Assembly (NCBI GenBank): GCA_934693215.1
Contig: CAKUVB010000075.1
Location: 1-8,187 of the forward strand
Origin: an uncultured Candidatus Melainabacteria bacterium
Lineage (GTDB): Bacteria; Cyanobacteriota; Vampirovibrionia; Gastranaerophilales; Gastranaerophilaceae
Direction of reading: 5' to 3'
Length of the DNA: 8,187 nt
Shown here: in pieces, positions 1-5,805 of the stretch
Numbering within the stretch: the stretch's first letter is position 1
Layout: each line of letters starts with the position of its first letter
Program-made: the position numbers and the translations under genes
The notes under the pieces: generated by a model
Databases searched by the model: none
Told to the model about the DNA's origin: nothing
The model's input: only the letters and a program-made list of their open reading frames with translations

Positions 1-642
1 AATACCACCAGCCTCGTGTATTGCATTGATTAATCGTTTTATATCTCTTTTTGCAAAAATTCTAACGATATCAGCCTCTGTTTCTGATTTTGATTTAGCC
101 ATAAACTCATCTAATACTGGATTGTTTACATCAATTCCATAAGCTAAAAGATGAAGAAATACATATCCGCACCAACAATCAAATTCTACTGCTGGAATCA
201 ATACTTCATCTTGATATAGTTTGTGTCCTTCAACTGTGTTATGGTCGCAAATAGCTATTTTTTTGTATCCAAGTTCTTTTGCTTGTTGGATAATATCCTC
301 AAATTCAGCTTTCCCATCAGAAAACTTTGAATGGATATGAAGGTTTACGTAGTCAAAATATTCTATCGGGTCAAAACTTTTTATTAACTCTCTGATATCT
401 GGTTTTTCTTCCTCGTTTTTCTCATCCTCTGTTTTGAGGTCGTCTTTGTTTTCGTTCTCTACAGATTCGGTTTCTTCTTGTTCTTCATCTGTAGAATAGG
501 TTGTTTCTTTTTCTGTTTCTTTTTCTTTAGAAAGATTTTCCTCTGCTTGAGGTTCTATATTCTCCTCAGAATTATTTTCTTGAGAGGGTTCGTTTTCTTC
601 TAAATTTGTATTTTCTTCAATAATTTCGTCTTTTTCGTTCAT
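1..642 (-). CDS. PHP-domain phosphoesterase with acidic N-terminal tail (3' end cut by window)
   Basis: The reading frame is open from the ATG at 642 down to base 1 (214 codons, no stop), so the C-terminus lies outside the window. Residues 1 to about 85 are low-complexity and very rich in Glu, Asn, Lys and Thr, with no hydrophobic core, and are probably disordered. A PHP domain follows. HIH is at 102-104 followed by an S..SDG segment, D133-H134-N135 is the second metal-binding motif, and E153-F154-D155, H164 (HLLAYG) and an AGG near 212 continue the family order; the usual AHP triplet would lie just past the edge. PHP proteins use a multi-metal centre to cleave phosphoesters (histidinol-phosphatase, YciV/RNase AM-like and polymerase-associated members). 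The order of motifs resembles the stand-alone YciV-like group, but the substrate cannot be read from this part. The start has no good Shine-Dalgarno. The gene is divergent from the one at 716. Confidence 0.85.
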   Translation of the reverse strand, partial: MNEKDEIIEENTNLEENEPSQENNSEENIEPQAEENLSKEKETEKETTYSTDEEQEETESVENENKDDLKTEDEKNEEEKPDIRELIKSFDPIEYFDYVNLHIHSKFSDGKAEFEDIIQQAKELGYKKIAICDHNTVEGHKLYQDEVLIPAVEFDCWCGYVFLHLLAYGIDVNNPVLDEFMAKSKSETEADIVRIFAKRDIKRLINAIHEAGGI

Positions 643-666
643 ATTTCTTTGCTTTTATTTTATAAT
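638..666 (+). promoter_or_regulatory. candidate promoter for the 716-4067 gene run
   Basis: A perfect TATAAT lies at 661-666, with a weak TTCATA (4 of 6 to the TTGACA consensus) at 638-643 and a 17-base spacer. Transcription would begin near 673, about 43 bases before the GTG start at 716. A second TATAAT at 697-702 sits too close to the ribosome-binding site (AAGAAGG, 703-709) to serve well. The region is so AT-rich that TATAAT-like strings are expected by chance, so this is tentative. Confidence 0.3.
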
Positions 667-715
667 TGATATTATATAGGGCTTTGTTTTATATTATATA
701 ATAAGAAGGTAAATT

Positions 716-1678
716 GTGGTAAAAAAAAATAAAACAGTTTTTGAAATATTTTTGCAAGGTGTAGGATTATATTTTTCTAATATTGATAAGTTCTTGCACT
801 ATATGTTGTATCCGGTATTTGGACAATTGTTTGGTGTAATTGTAATATATTATTCTGTTGTTTTTTATAACACCAATTTGTCTGCTTTGATTATAAATTA
901 TCCGGTATTAAACGAAGATATTTATAAAAATATAATTCTTTTTGTAGTTTTAATTCCAGGTTTGGTTATATATTTAACTGCATTATGGAAGTATTTAGTA
1001 GCACATGCTTCTATTAATTCTATGACAGAAAATCTTTTAAAATCGGATAGAGTTTATGATTTTCCTGCTCATAATATGTTGGTTACAAGAAGGTGGTTTC
1101 CTTATGTTTGTTTGTGTTTGATGTATGGAATTATTGTATTATTAACTTCTTTGCCAATATTTTGGATAATTGGTGGAATTCTTTTAGTTTATTTCACATT
1201 CATATTTCAGATATTTGTGTTTGAAGATGAACTTTCTCCAATAGATTGTTTCAAAAAAAGTTCAATATATGTACAAGGAAATTTTTGGAAGGTATTTAGT
1301 TTAATTGGGATAATGGTTATATTGACCTGTTGTATAATACCTCAAATAGTTTATACCGGGCTAAATATAATTAAGGTTGTACCATTTTTATCAGAATTTG
1401 TATCAGAAGGTATTCAGACCTCGTCTTTGTATAATTTGAATATTATGCTTTCTGCAATCAATCATAAACCACTAGAACCAATTGATGTAAGTAAGTTGAT
1501 TGTGATGATATCTATTTATAGTTTAACAATCCAAGCCTTACTTCCTCTAAGGACAATTTGCCTATGCTTGTGGTACAAAATGTATTGTAATGATAATGAT
1601 GTTGTCAAAAAAGTTGACCAAAAGTTTATGAATAGAGTAAACAAAGAAGTTAAACGCAGAAAAAAATATAAGGATTAA
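716..1678 (+). CDS. multi-pass inner-membrane protein of unknown function
   Basis: This is a 320-residue integral membrane protein. I see about six hydrophobic helices, near residues 30-52, 72-92, 128-146, 148-168, 190-212 and 262-288. A strongly basic C-terminal tail (about 298-319) should lie in the cytoplasm by the positive-inside rule. Between helices 4 and 5, residues 176-193 (a CFKKSS stretch, then GNFWKVF) resemble the linker seen in YciC/DUF975-like and glycerophosphodiesterase-membrane-domain proteins; this is a resemblance by eye, not a family assignment. No catalytic motif is visible. The start is GTG at 716, supported by AAGAAGG at 703-709 (six-base spacing); no ATG start fits as well. 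It is the first gene of a tight run, only 3 bases from the zinc-ribbon gene, so the two may be coexpressed. It could be a transporter-like or envelope-assembly protein, but function is unknown. Confidence 0.8.
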   Translation: MVKKNKTVFEIFLQGVGLYFSNIDKFLHYMLYPVFGQLFGVIVIYYSVVFYNTNLSALIINYPVLNEDIYKNIILFVVLIPGLVIYLTALWKYLVAHASINSMTENLLKSDRVYDFPAHNMLVTRRWFPYVCLCLMYGIIVLLTSLPIFWIIGGILLVYFTFIFQIFVFEDELSPIDCFKKSSIYVQGNFWKVFSLIGIMVILTCCIIPQIVYTGLNIIKVVPFLSEFVSEGIQTSSLYNLNIMLSAINHKPLEPIDVSKLIVMISIYSLTIQALLPLRTICLCLWYKMYCNDNDVVKKVDQKFMNRVNKEVKRRKKYKD

Positions 1679-1681
1679 CTT

Positions 1682-1909
1682 ATGTTTAGATGCAAAAATT
1701 GTAAATCAATTGATAAATTTGAACTTATGTTTGCTGCTGATTACAAGGGCAGTAAAAAATTCACGCATAAGTATAATCAAAAGGGAGAAATTGAGATTAC
1801 AGTTGATGGTTATACTTTTGTTCCTGATTTGACGTTTATGAACCAATATGCAGTATGCAGGTATTGTGGACAGATATATATGTGGGATTATGATAACAGT
1901 TTGAGATAA
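1682..1909 (+). CDS. small zinc-ribbon-like protein
   Basis: This is a 75-residue soluble protein with two CxxC knuckles, C4/C7 and C59/C62. They are placed at either end of a mixed segment that is probably mostly beta strand, which is the layout of a four-cysteine zinc ribbon. There is no signal peptide or membrane helix. The ATG at 1682 follows the previous stop by 3 bases and has AAGGA at 1670-1674 (seven-base spacing) within the end of the upstream gene, so translation is probably coupled. Rph follows after 17 bases. A role in nucleic-acid or protein binding is possible, but no specific family was recognised. The gene is short, but the paired cysteines, the ribosome-binding site and the operon position make it credible. 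Confidence 0.75.
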   Translation: MFRCKNCKSIDKFELMFAADYKGSKKFTHKYNQKGEIEITVDGYTFVPDLTFMNQYAVCRYCGQIYMWDYDNSLR

Positions 1910-1926
1910 AAGAAAGAGGCTAGTTT

Positions 1927-2628
1927 ATGAGAAAAAATAACAGAGGGAATAAAGAGTTAAGACCAATAAAATTTACTAAGGATTTTACTATCCATGCTCC
2001 AGGGTCTTATCTTGTTGAGTTTGGAGATACAAAAGTTATTACAACGGCCTCTATAGATTATAAAAGTCCAAAGTGGATGGACGATGATGATAAGCGAGGT
2101 TGGGTTACTGCTGAATACTCTCTTTTACCTTCTTCAACAAATACAAGATGTCAAAGAGAAAGAACAAAAGTTTCAGGTCGTACTCAAGAAATTCAACGAC
2201 TTATTGGTAGAAGTCTTAGAGCTTGTGTTGATTTGGAAAAAATGACAGGTATAACAATTACGGTTGATGCTGATGTTATACAAGCTGATGGAGGAACAAG
2301 GACTGCAAGTATTTGTGGCGGATTTTTAGCGTTAAAAGAAGCTATCGAAAAACTTATGGCAGAAGGAAAACTCCAAGAAAATCCTATTATAGAGCCTGTT
2401 GCAGCTATATCAATTGGTATTTGTCATGATGAAATTTTGTTGGACTTAGATTATGAGGAAGATTCTCATGCCAGAGTTGATTCAAATGTTATTCTTACAA
2501 AGAGTGGAAAGATTGTTGATTTCCAAACAACTGCAGAGGGTGAACCTTATGAGAAAGAACAAATGTTAGAATTGTTTGATACTGCAAAAGAAGGTATTGA
2601 TAAAATTATAAAAATGTATGAGGAATAA
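1927..2628 (+). CDS. rph: ribonuclease PH (tRNA nucleotidyltransferase)
   Basis: RNase PH is a phosphate-dependent 3'-to-5' exoribonuclease that trims the 3' tails of tRNA precursors, releasing nucleoside diphosphates in the cytoplasm; it works as a hexameric ring. The protein has 233 residues, close to the 238 of E. coli, and matches along its length. The N-terminal block has LRP (11-13), then EFGDTKV (31-37) and TAEY (61-64). The phosphate-binding part has GRT with R85 and the IQRLIGR helix, then ADGGTRTAS (120-128). The two conserved aspartates thought to bind metal are D179 and D185, six residues apart as in E. coli. The end carries TAEGEPY (202-208). AAAGAGG at 1913-1919 sets the ATG at 1927. 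In many genomes rph is followed by the RdgB nucleotide pyrophosphatase; here a phosphoesterase-like gene follows instead, 3 bases downstream. Confidence 0.97.
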   Translation: MRKNNRGNKELRPIKFTKDFTIHAPGSYLVEFGDTKVITTASIDYKSPKWMDDDDKRGWVTAEYSLLPSSTNTRCQRERTKVSGRTQEIQRLIGRSLRACVDLEKMTGITITVDADVIQADGGTRTASICGGFLALKEAIEKLMAEGKLQENPIIEPVAAISIGICHDEILLDLDYEEDSHARVDSNVILTKSGKIVDFQTTAEGEPYEKEQMLELFDTAKEGIDKIIKMYEE

Positions 2629-2631
2629 GTT

Positions 2632-3417
2632 ATGAAAAAACTTCTTTTATTATTTGTATTCTTGTTTTTTGCATTGTGCAACTGTTGTGAAGCAAAGAGT
2701 ATTAAGTTTGTACAAATAACAGACACGATGTATGGAAAAAATAATGCAAATGAAATATTGGATAATGCTGTTAAAGATATTAATGAGATGAAGGATATTG
2801 ATTTTGTAGTATTTACTGGCGATAATACGGCGAATGCTAATGTTGATTATTTGCAAGGGTTTGTTAAATCTGCGAAAAAACTTAATAAGCCGTTTTATAT
2901 AGTAGTTGGAGATAGAGATGTTTCTAAAAGCAAACATTTGGAAAAAGAAGTTTATGCTAAAAAATTACACAAATTGCTAGGTAGAAAATCTCCAGAAACT
3001 CTTAATTATACCTTTAAAAAAGGAAAGGTTGTTTTTATAGCGGTTGATGGTGCTAAAGATTTTATTACAATGCCAAATGGTTATTTTAACAGTACAACTC
3101 TCGAATGGCTAGAGAACCAAATTAATTTGAACAAAGATAATAAAATAGTGATATTACAACATTTTCCTGTAGCAAACAAAACTAGCAATGATTTGTTGTA
3201 TACTGCAAATGCCGTTCAATATTTAAAATTGATTAATAAGTATGACAATATCATTTCTGTTGTTGCGGGTCATTTTAACAAAAATGATGAATTATCATTG
3301 AACGGGATTTATTATATTGTAACTCCTTCACTACAACAAAAATGCTATAAAGTAATTGAGATAGATGAAGATAATGGATACCAAATTTTCACATCTTTAG
3401 TAAAAATGGACGAATAA
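2632..3417 (+). CDS. exported calcineurin-like metallophosphoesterase with degenerate active site
   Basis: This 261-residue protein has a signal peptide: KK at 2-3, a Leu/Phe core at 4-15, and a likely signal peptidase I cut after A21. Three cysteines at 16, 18 and 19 do not form a good lipobox. The mature part follows the calcineurin-type phosphoesterase plan in order: FVQITD (26-31), FTGDN (61-65), VVGDRD (91-96), LQH (175-177) and AGH (212-214). Several canonical metal or catalytic residues are replaced. DxH reads D31-T-M33; GNHD reads G93-D-R-D96, losing the Asn ligand and the catalytic His; GHxH reads G213-H-F-N216. D31, D64, H177 and H214 remain. It may be a pseudoenzyme, a binding protein, or an enzyme with altered metal use. 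It lies 3 bases after rph with AGGA at 2621-2624, and 2 bases before the HAD gene. Fold assignment is fairly sure; activity is not. Confidence 0.8.
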   Translation: MKKLLLLFVFLFFALCNCCEAKSIKFVQITDTMYGKNNANEILDNAVKDINEMKDIDFVVFTGDNTANANVDYLQGFVKSAKKLNKPFYIVVGDRDVSKSKHLEKEVYAKKLHKLLGRKSPETLNYTFKKGKVVFIAVDGAKDFITMPNGYFNSTTLEWLENQINLNKDNKIVILQHFPVANKTSNDLLYTANAVQYLKLINKYDNIISVVAGHFNKNDELSLNGIYYIVTPSLQQKCYKVIEIDEDNGYQIFTSLVKMDE

Positions 3418-3419
3418 GT

Positions 3420-4067
3420 ATGAGTAAAATTGATACAGTTATTTTTGATTTAGACGGAACATTAATTAATTCTCTTGAGGATTTGAGGGTTAGTGTTAAC
3501 TATGCTTTATTTGGGTTTAAGTACCCTAAGCAAACATTAGATATGGTTCGTAGAAACGTAGGAAATGGGATAGAAAAATTAATTGAACGTTCTTTACCTG
3601 ATGGAAAAGATAATGTAAATTATGAAGTTTGTTTAGAAATTTTTAAAGAACATTATAAGACCCACATGTCTGTTAATACGAAACCTTATCCACATATTTT
3701 AGAAACTCTTGTAGCCTTAAAAACCAGAGGGTATAAACTCGCTGTTGTGTCAAACAAGTTTGATGTAGCAGTTAAGCCGTTATGTCAAAAATATTTTAAA
3801 AACTTAATAGATGTTGCAATTGGACAATCTAAAGATACAAAGAAAAAACCTGCTCCTGATACGGTTTATATAGCTTTAGATGAATTGGGTTCTACTTCAG
3901 AAACTTCTATTTATGTAGGAGATTCAGAGGTTGATATCCAAACTGCTAAAAATTCAGGCATGGATTGTATTAGTGTAAGTTGGGGATTTAAGACAAAAGA
4001 ATTTTTGAAACAAAATGGAGCATCTGTTATTATAGATACTCCACTTGAAATTTTTAATTATATTTAG
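3420..4067 (+). CDS. gph: HAD-family phosphatase, phosphoglycolate phosphatase type (Gph/PpaX-like)
   Basis: This is a 215-residue haloacid dehalogenase hydrolase. Motif I is FDLDGT with nucleophile D10 and acid/base D12. A helical cap fills roughly residues 17-85. Motif II is VVSNK with S111, motif III is the lysine in the KKKPAPD stretch (141-147, K143 most likely), and motif IV is VGDSEVD with D168 and D172 holding Mg2+. The spacing and cap type fit the Gph/PpaX/pyrophosphatase subgroup, whose members hydrolyse 2-phosphoglycolate (a DNA-repair product) or pyrophosphate; sequence alone does not settle which, so the symbol is provisional. The start is 2 bases after the upstream stop with only a weak Shine-Dalgarno, which suggests translational coupling. 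It is the last gene of the run and converges on dapL. Confidence 0.85.
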   Translation: MSKIDTVIFDLDGTLINSLEDLRVSVNYALFGFKYPKQTLDMVRRNVGNGIEKLIERSLPDGKDNVNYEVCLEIFKEHYKTHMSVNTKPYPHILETLVALKTRGYKLAVVSNKFDVAVKPLCQKYFKNLIDVAIGQSKDTKKKPAPDTVYIALDELGSTSETSIYVGDSEVDIQTAKNSGMDCISVSWGFKTKEFLKQNGASVIIDTPLEIFNYI

Positions 4068-4104
4068 GGTAAATGAATAAGTTACTAAGAATCAGCATTG
4101 ACAG

Positions 4105-4125
4105 ATTCCGTATCAAGTACGGAAT
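4105..4125. terminator. perfect 8-bp hairpin between convergent genes, possible bidirectional terminator
   Basis: ATTCCGTA (4105-4112) and TACGGAAT (4118-4125) form a perfect stem with a five-base loop. It lies 37 bases after the HAD gene stop and immediately beyond the dapL stop on the other strand. Because it is palindromic it would form in transcripts from both directions. No run of T follows on either strand, so it is not a classical intrinsic terminator; it may instead stabilise 3' ends. The stem itself is seen directly; its function is inferred from position. Confidence 0.45.
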
Positions 4126-4127
4126 TA

Positions 4128-5312
4128 CTATTTACCCGAATACTTTAATAATCTATCCATAGCTTCTGTAGTTGCTTCTTTGCTACCAAAAGAAGTTAGT
4201 CTAAAATATCCTTCCCCGTTGTTTCCAAATCCGGAACCCGGAGTTCCAACAACTTGAATATTATTTAATAAATAATCAAAGAACTCCCAAGATGTCATAC
4301 CGTTTGGACATTTCAACCAAATATAAGGAGAGTTTGTTCCACCGGTGTACCAAATCCCCAATTTGTCAAGAGTATTAGTTATAATTTTTGCATTTTCTTT
4401 GTAGTAATTAATGTTTTCCATTATTTCTTTTTGACCATTTTCGGTAAATATAGCAGCAGCACCTTTTTGTACAATATAAGGAACTCCGTTAAATTTTGTG
4501 GTTTGTCGTCTTAGCCACATTTTATTAATCATTGTGTCCTCAAAAACAAGTTCTTTAGGAACAACAGTATAACCACATCTTGTACCTGTAAATCCTGCTG
4601 TTTTAGAGAATGAACAAAATTCAATCGCACATTTTTTAGCACCTTCAATTTCAAAAATACTTCTTGGTAGATTATTGTCAGAAATGAAAGCCTCGTATGC
4701 TGAATCAAATAAAATGATTGAATTGTTTTCAAGAGCAAAATCTACCCATTTTTTTAGTTGTTCTTTGCTATAACAAGCACCTGTCGGATTGTTTGGTGAA
4801 CATAAATAAATTATGTCTGCTTTATCTTTTTCTGTTGGTAGAGGTAAGAAACCATTACTTTCGTTAGATTCAAGATATTTAATTTTTCTACCAGCCATAA
4901 TGTTCGTATCAACATAAACCGGATATACAGGGTCTTGTACAAGAATTGTATTATCAATATCAAACAAATCTAGAATATTACCCAAATCACTTTTAGCACC
5001 ATCGCTAATAAATATTTCATCAGTATCAAGAGTTACTTCTCTTTTTGCGTAGTATTCTTTGATAGGTGTTTTTAAAAATTCATACCCTTGTTCAGGTCCA
5101 TATCCATGGAAGGATTCTTGGATACCCATTTCTAGAGTTGCTCTTTCCATTGCAATAACAACGTCTTTACATAAAGGAAGTGTAACATCGCCAATGCCTA
5201 ATTTAATAATATGTTTTTCCGGATTAGCTTCGTTATATGCTTTAACTTTATTTGCGATAGTAGAAAATAAATAACTTGGTTCTAATTTTAGATAGTTTTT
5301 GTTGATTTTCAT
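4128..5312 (-). CDS. dapL: LL-diaminopimelate aminotransferase
   Basis: DapL is a PLP-dependent class I/II aminotransferase. It converts tetrahydrodipicolinate directly to LL-2,6-diaminopimelate using glutamate, bypassing the acylated DapD/C/E steps, and so feeds lysine and peptidoglycan synthesis. Counted from the ATG at 5312 it has 394 residues. The N-terminal block includes LGIGDVTLPL (38-47), then GYGPEQGY (70-77), which is typical of the family. SPNNPTG (172-178) and D203 with Y206 contact the cofactor. SFSK carries the Schiff-base lysine K237, followed by GFTGTRCGY, and R371 in YFRLTSFG binds the substrate carboxylate. An ATG at 5357 would add 15 residues, but it overlaps the likely -10 box; the 5312 start has AGAGGG seven bases upstream and gives the usual family start. 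It lies 68 bases downstream of the STAS-like gene on the same strand and probably has its own promoter. Confidence 0.96.
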   Translation of the reverse strand: MKINKNYLKLEPSYLFSTIANKVKAYNEANPEKHIIKLGIGDVTLPLCKDVVIAMERATLEMGIQESFHGYGPEQGYEFLKTPIKEYYAKREVTLDTDEIFISDGAKSDLGNILDLFDIDNTILVQDPVYPVYVDTNIMAGRKIKYLESNESNGFLPLPTEKDKADIIYLCSPNNPTGACYSKEQLKKWVDFALENNSIILFDSAYEAFISDNNLPRSIFEIEGAKKCAIEFCSFSKTAGFTGTRCGYTVVPKELVFEDTMINKMWLRRQTTKFNGVPYIVQKGAAAIFTENGQKEIMENINYYKENAKIITNTLDKLGIWYTGGTNSPYIWLKCPNGMTSWEFFDYLLNNIQVVGTPGSGFGNNGEGYFRLTSFGSKEATTEAMDRLLKYSGK

Positions 5313-5319
5313 GTTGTTA

Positions 5320-5325
5320 CCCTCT
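5320..5325 (-). promoter_or_regulatory. ribosome-binding site that sets the dapL start
   Basis: AGAGGG on the minus strand ends seven bases before the ATG at 5312. The more distal in-frame ATG at 5357 has no comparable site and lies inside the promoter region, so this site decides the start. Confidence 0.75.
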
Positions 5326-5348
5326 AGTAAAATATTAAACACTTGAAT

Positions 5349-5354
5349 ATTATA
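5349..5354 (-). promoter_or_regulatory. candidate -10 box for dapL
   Basis: A perfect TATAAT, preceded by TTG, lies on the minus strand in the gap after the STAS-like gene. It would start transcription near 5342, giving a leader of about 30 bases. No good -35 element lies 16-18 bases upstream. The same TG-TATAAT-A arrangement precedes kdsD at a similar distance from the start codon, which gives modest support. Confidence 0.45.
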
Positions 5355-5380
5355 CAATAAAGAGTTTATTTATTATTTAT

Positions 5381-5671
5381 TTATTTCAACAAAAATGATG
5401 AATTACCAAGATTCATAGGTGATACATATTTTTCAACGGAGTTTGAAGAAACTATCCAATTAATTTTTCCGGTTGGGTGGTTGATATAATGTTCTGTAGA
5501 TACTAATACTGAAATTCTGCACGCATCAATAATATTCATTTCTGCAATATCAACTGTCATGAATTCGCTTTCAGGACGTGATATATACTCCTTTAGAGAG
5601 TTGAGAATTTTATTAGGTTCTGAATCTTTCAACTTAATTGTTGAAGGGTTTTGACTTAATAGTTTTAGCAT
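5381..5671 (-). CDS. small STAS-like protein, function unknown
   Basis: This is a 96-residue soluble protein with no signal peptide or membrane helix. The pattern from residue 38 onward resembles a STAS domain (SpoIIAA/MlaB type). A strand MTVDIAEM (38-45) leads into an IIDACR turn (47-52), where STAS proteins usually have IDSSG. A helix (53-64) follows, then G68-K and a strand INWIV (70-74), then a short SSNSVEKYV helix and LGN near 88-90. STAS proteins act as anti-anti-sigma factors or as regulators or partners of transporters. The phosphorylatable Ser/Thr of anti-anti-sigma factors is not obvious: the equivalent place is D49-A50-C51. AGAGGA at 5678-5683 on the minus strand, six bases before the ATG, supports translation. 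It is upstream of dapL and divergent from kdsD. Family assignment is by eye and tentative; the gene itself is likely real. Confidence 0.7.
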   Translation of the reverse strand: MLKLLSQNPSTIKLKDSEPNKILNSLKEYISRPESEFMTVDIAEMNIIDACRISVLVSTEHYINHPTGKINWIVSSNSVEKYVSPMNLGNSSFLLK

Positions 5672-5692
5672 CTGTTTTCCTCTATGTAGTAT

Positions 5693-5723
5693 TTATCGGC
5701 AAATTATAAAAATAATTTGATAA
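5693..5723. repeat. bulged inverted repeat in the divergent control region
   Basis: TTATC, GGC, AAATTAT (5693-5707) pairs with ATAATTT, GATAA (5712-5723) around an AAAA loop: 12 paired bases with a three-base GGC bulge on the left. It lies between the divergent STAS-like gene and kdsD, and overlaps a TATAAT on the minus strand (5704-5709) that could be the -10 box of the STAS-like gene. It could be an operator or a leader hairpin; the AT-rich arms make chance formation possible. Confidence 0.4.
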
Positions 5724-5761
5724 GAATTATTAAAGATAATACATTTGTATGACATTTGGTG

Positions 5762-5767
5762 TATAAT
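5762..5767 (+). promoter_or_regulatory. candidate -10 box for kdsD-kdsC
   Basis: A perfect TATAAT preceded by GTG lies 38 bases before the kdsD start, with transcription expected near 5774. The -35 region is poor (ATACAT at the 17-base spacing). The ribosome-binding site GGAGAGG is at 5794-5800, five bases before the ATG. Confidence 0.45.
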
Positions 5768-5805
5768 ACTTTGGTAGAGGGTAAATCAACGATGGAGAGG
5801 TAAAT

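Noticed and set aside
2650..2937. Minus-strand open frame of 95 codons
   Set aside because: It lies entirely inside the phosphoesterase gene, has no family features, and its composition is that expected of the complement of an AT-rich gene.
3277..3294. An exact 18-base repeat (also at 5388-5405) shared by the phosphoesterase gene and the end of the STAS-like gene
   Set aside because: The two copies lie in unrelated genes read on opposite strands, the string is almost entirely A/T, and similarity stops abruptly on both sides. A chance match or compositional effect is more likely than a functional repeat.
5313..5357. N-terminal extension of dapL by 15 residues from an ATG at 5357
   Set aside because: This segment contains the probable -10 box and lies upstream of the clear AGAGGG ribosome-binding site; the family normally begins near the 5312 start.
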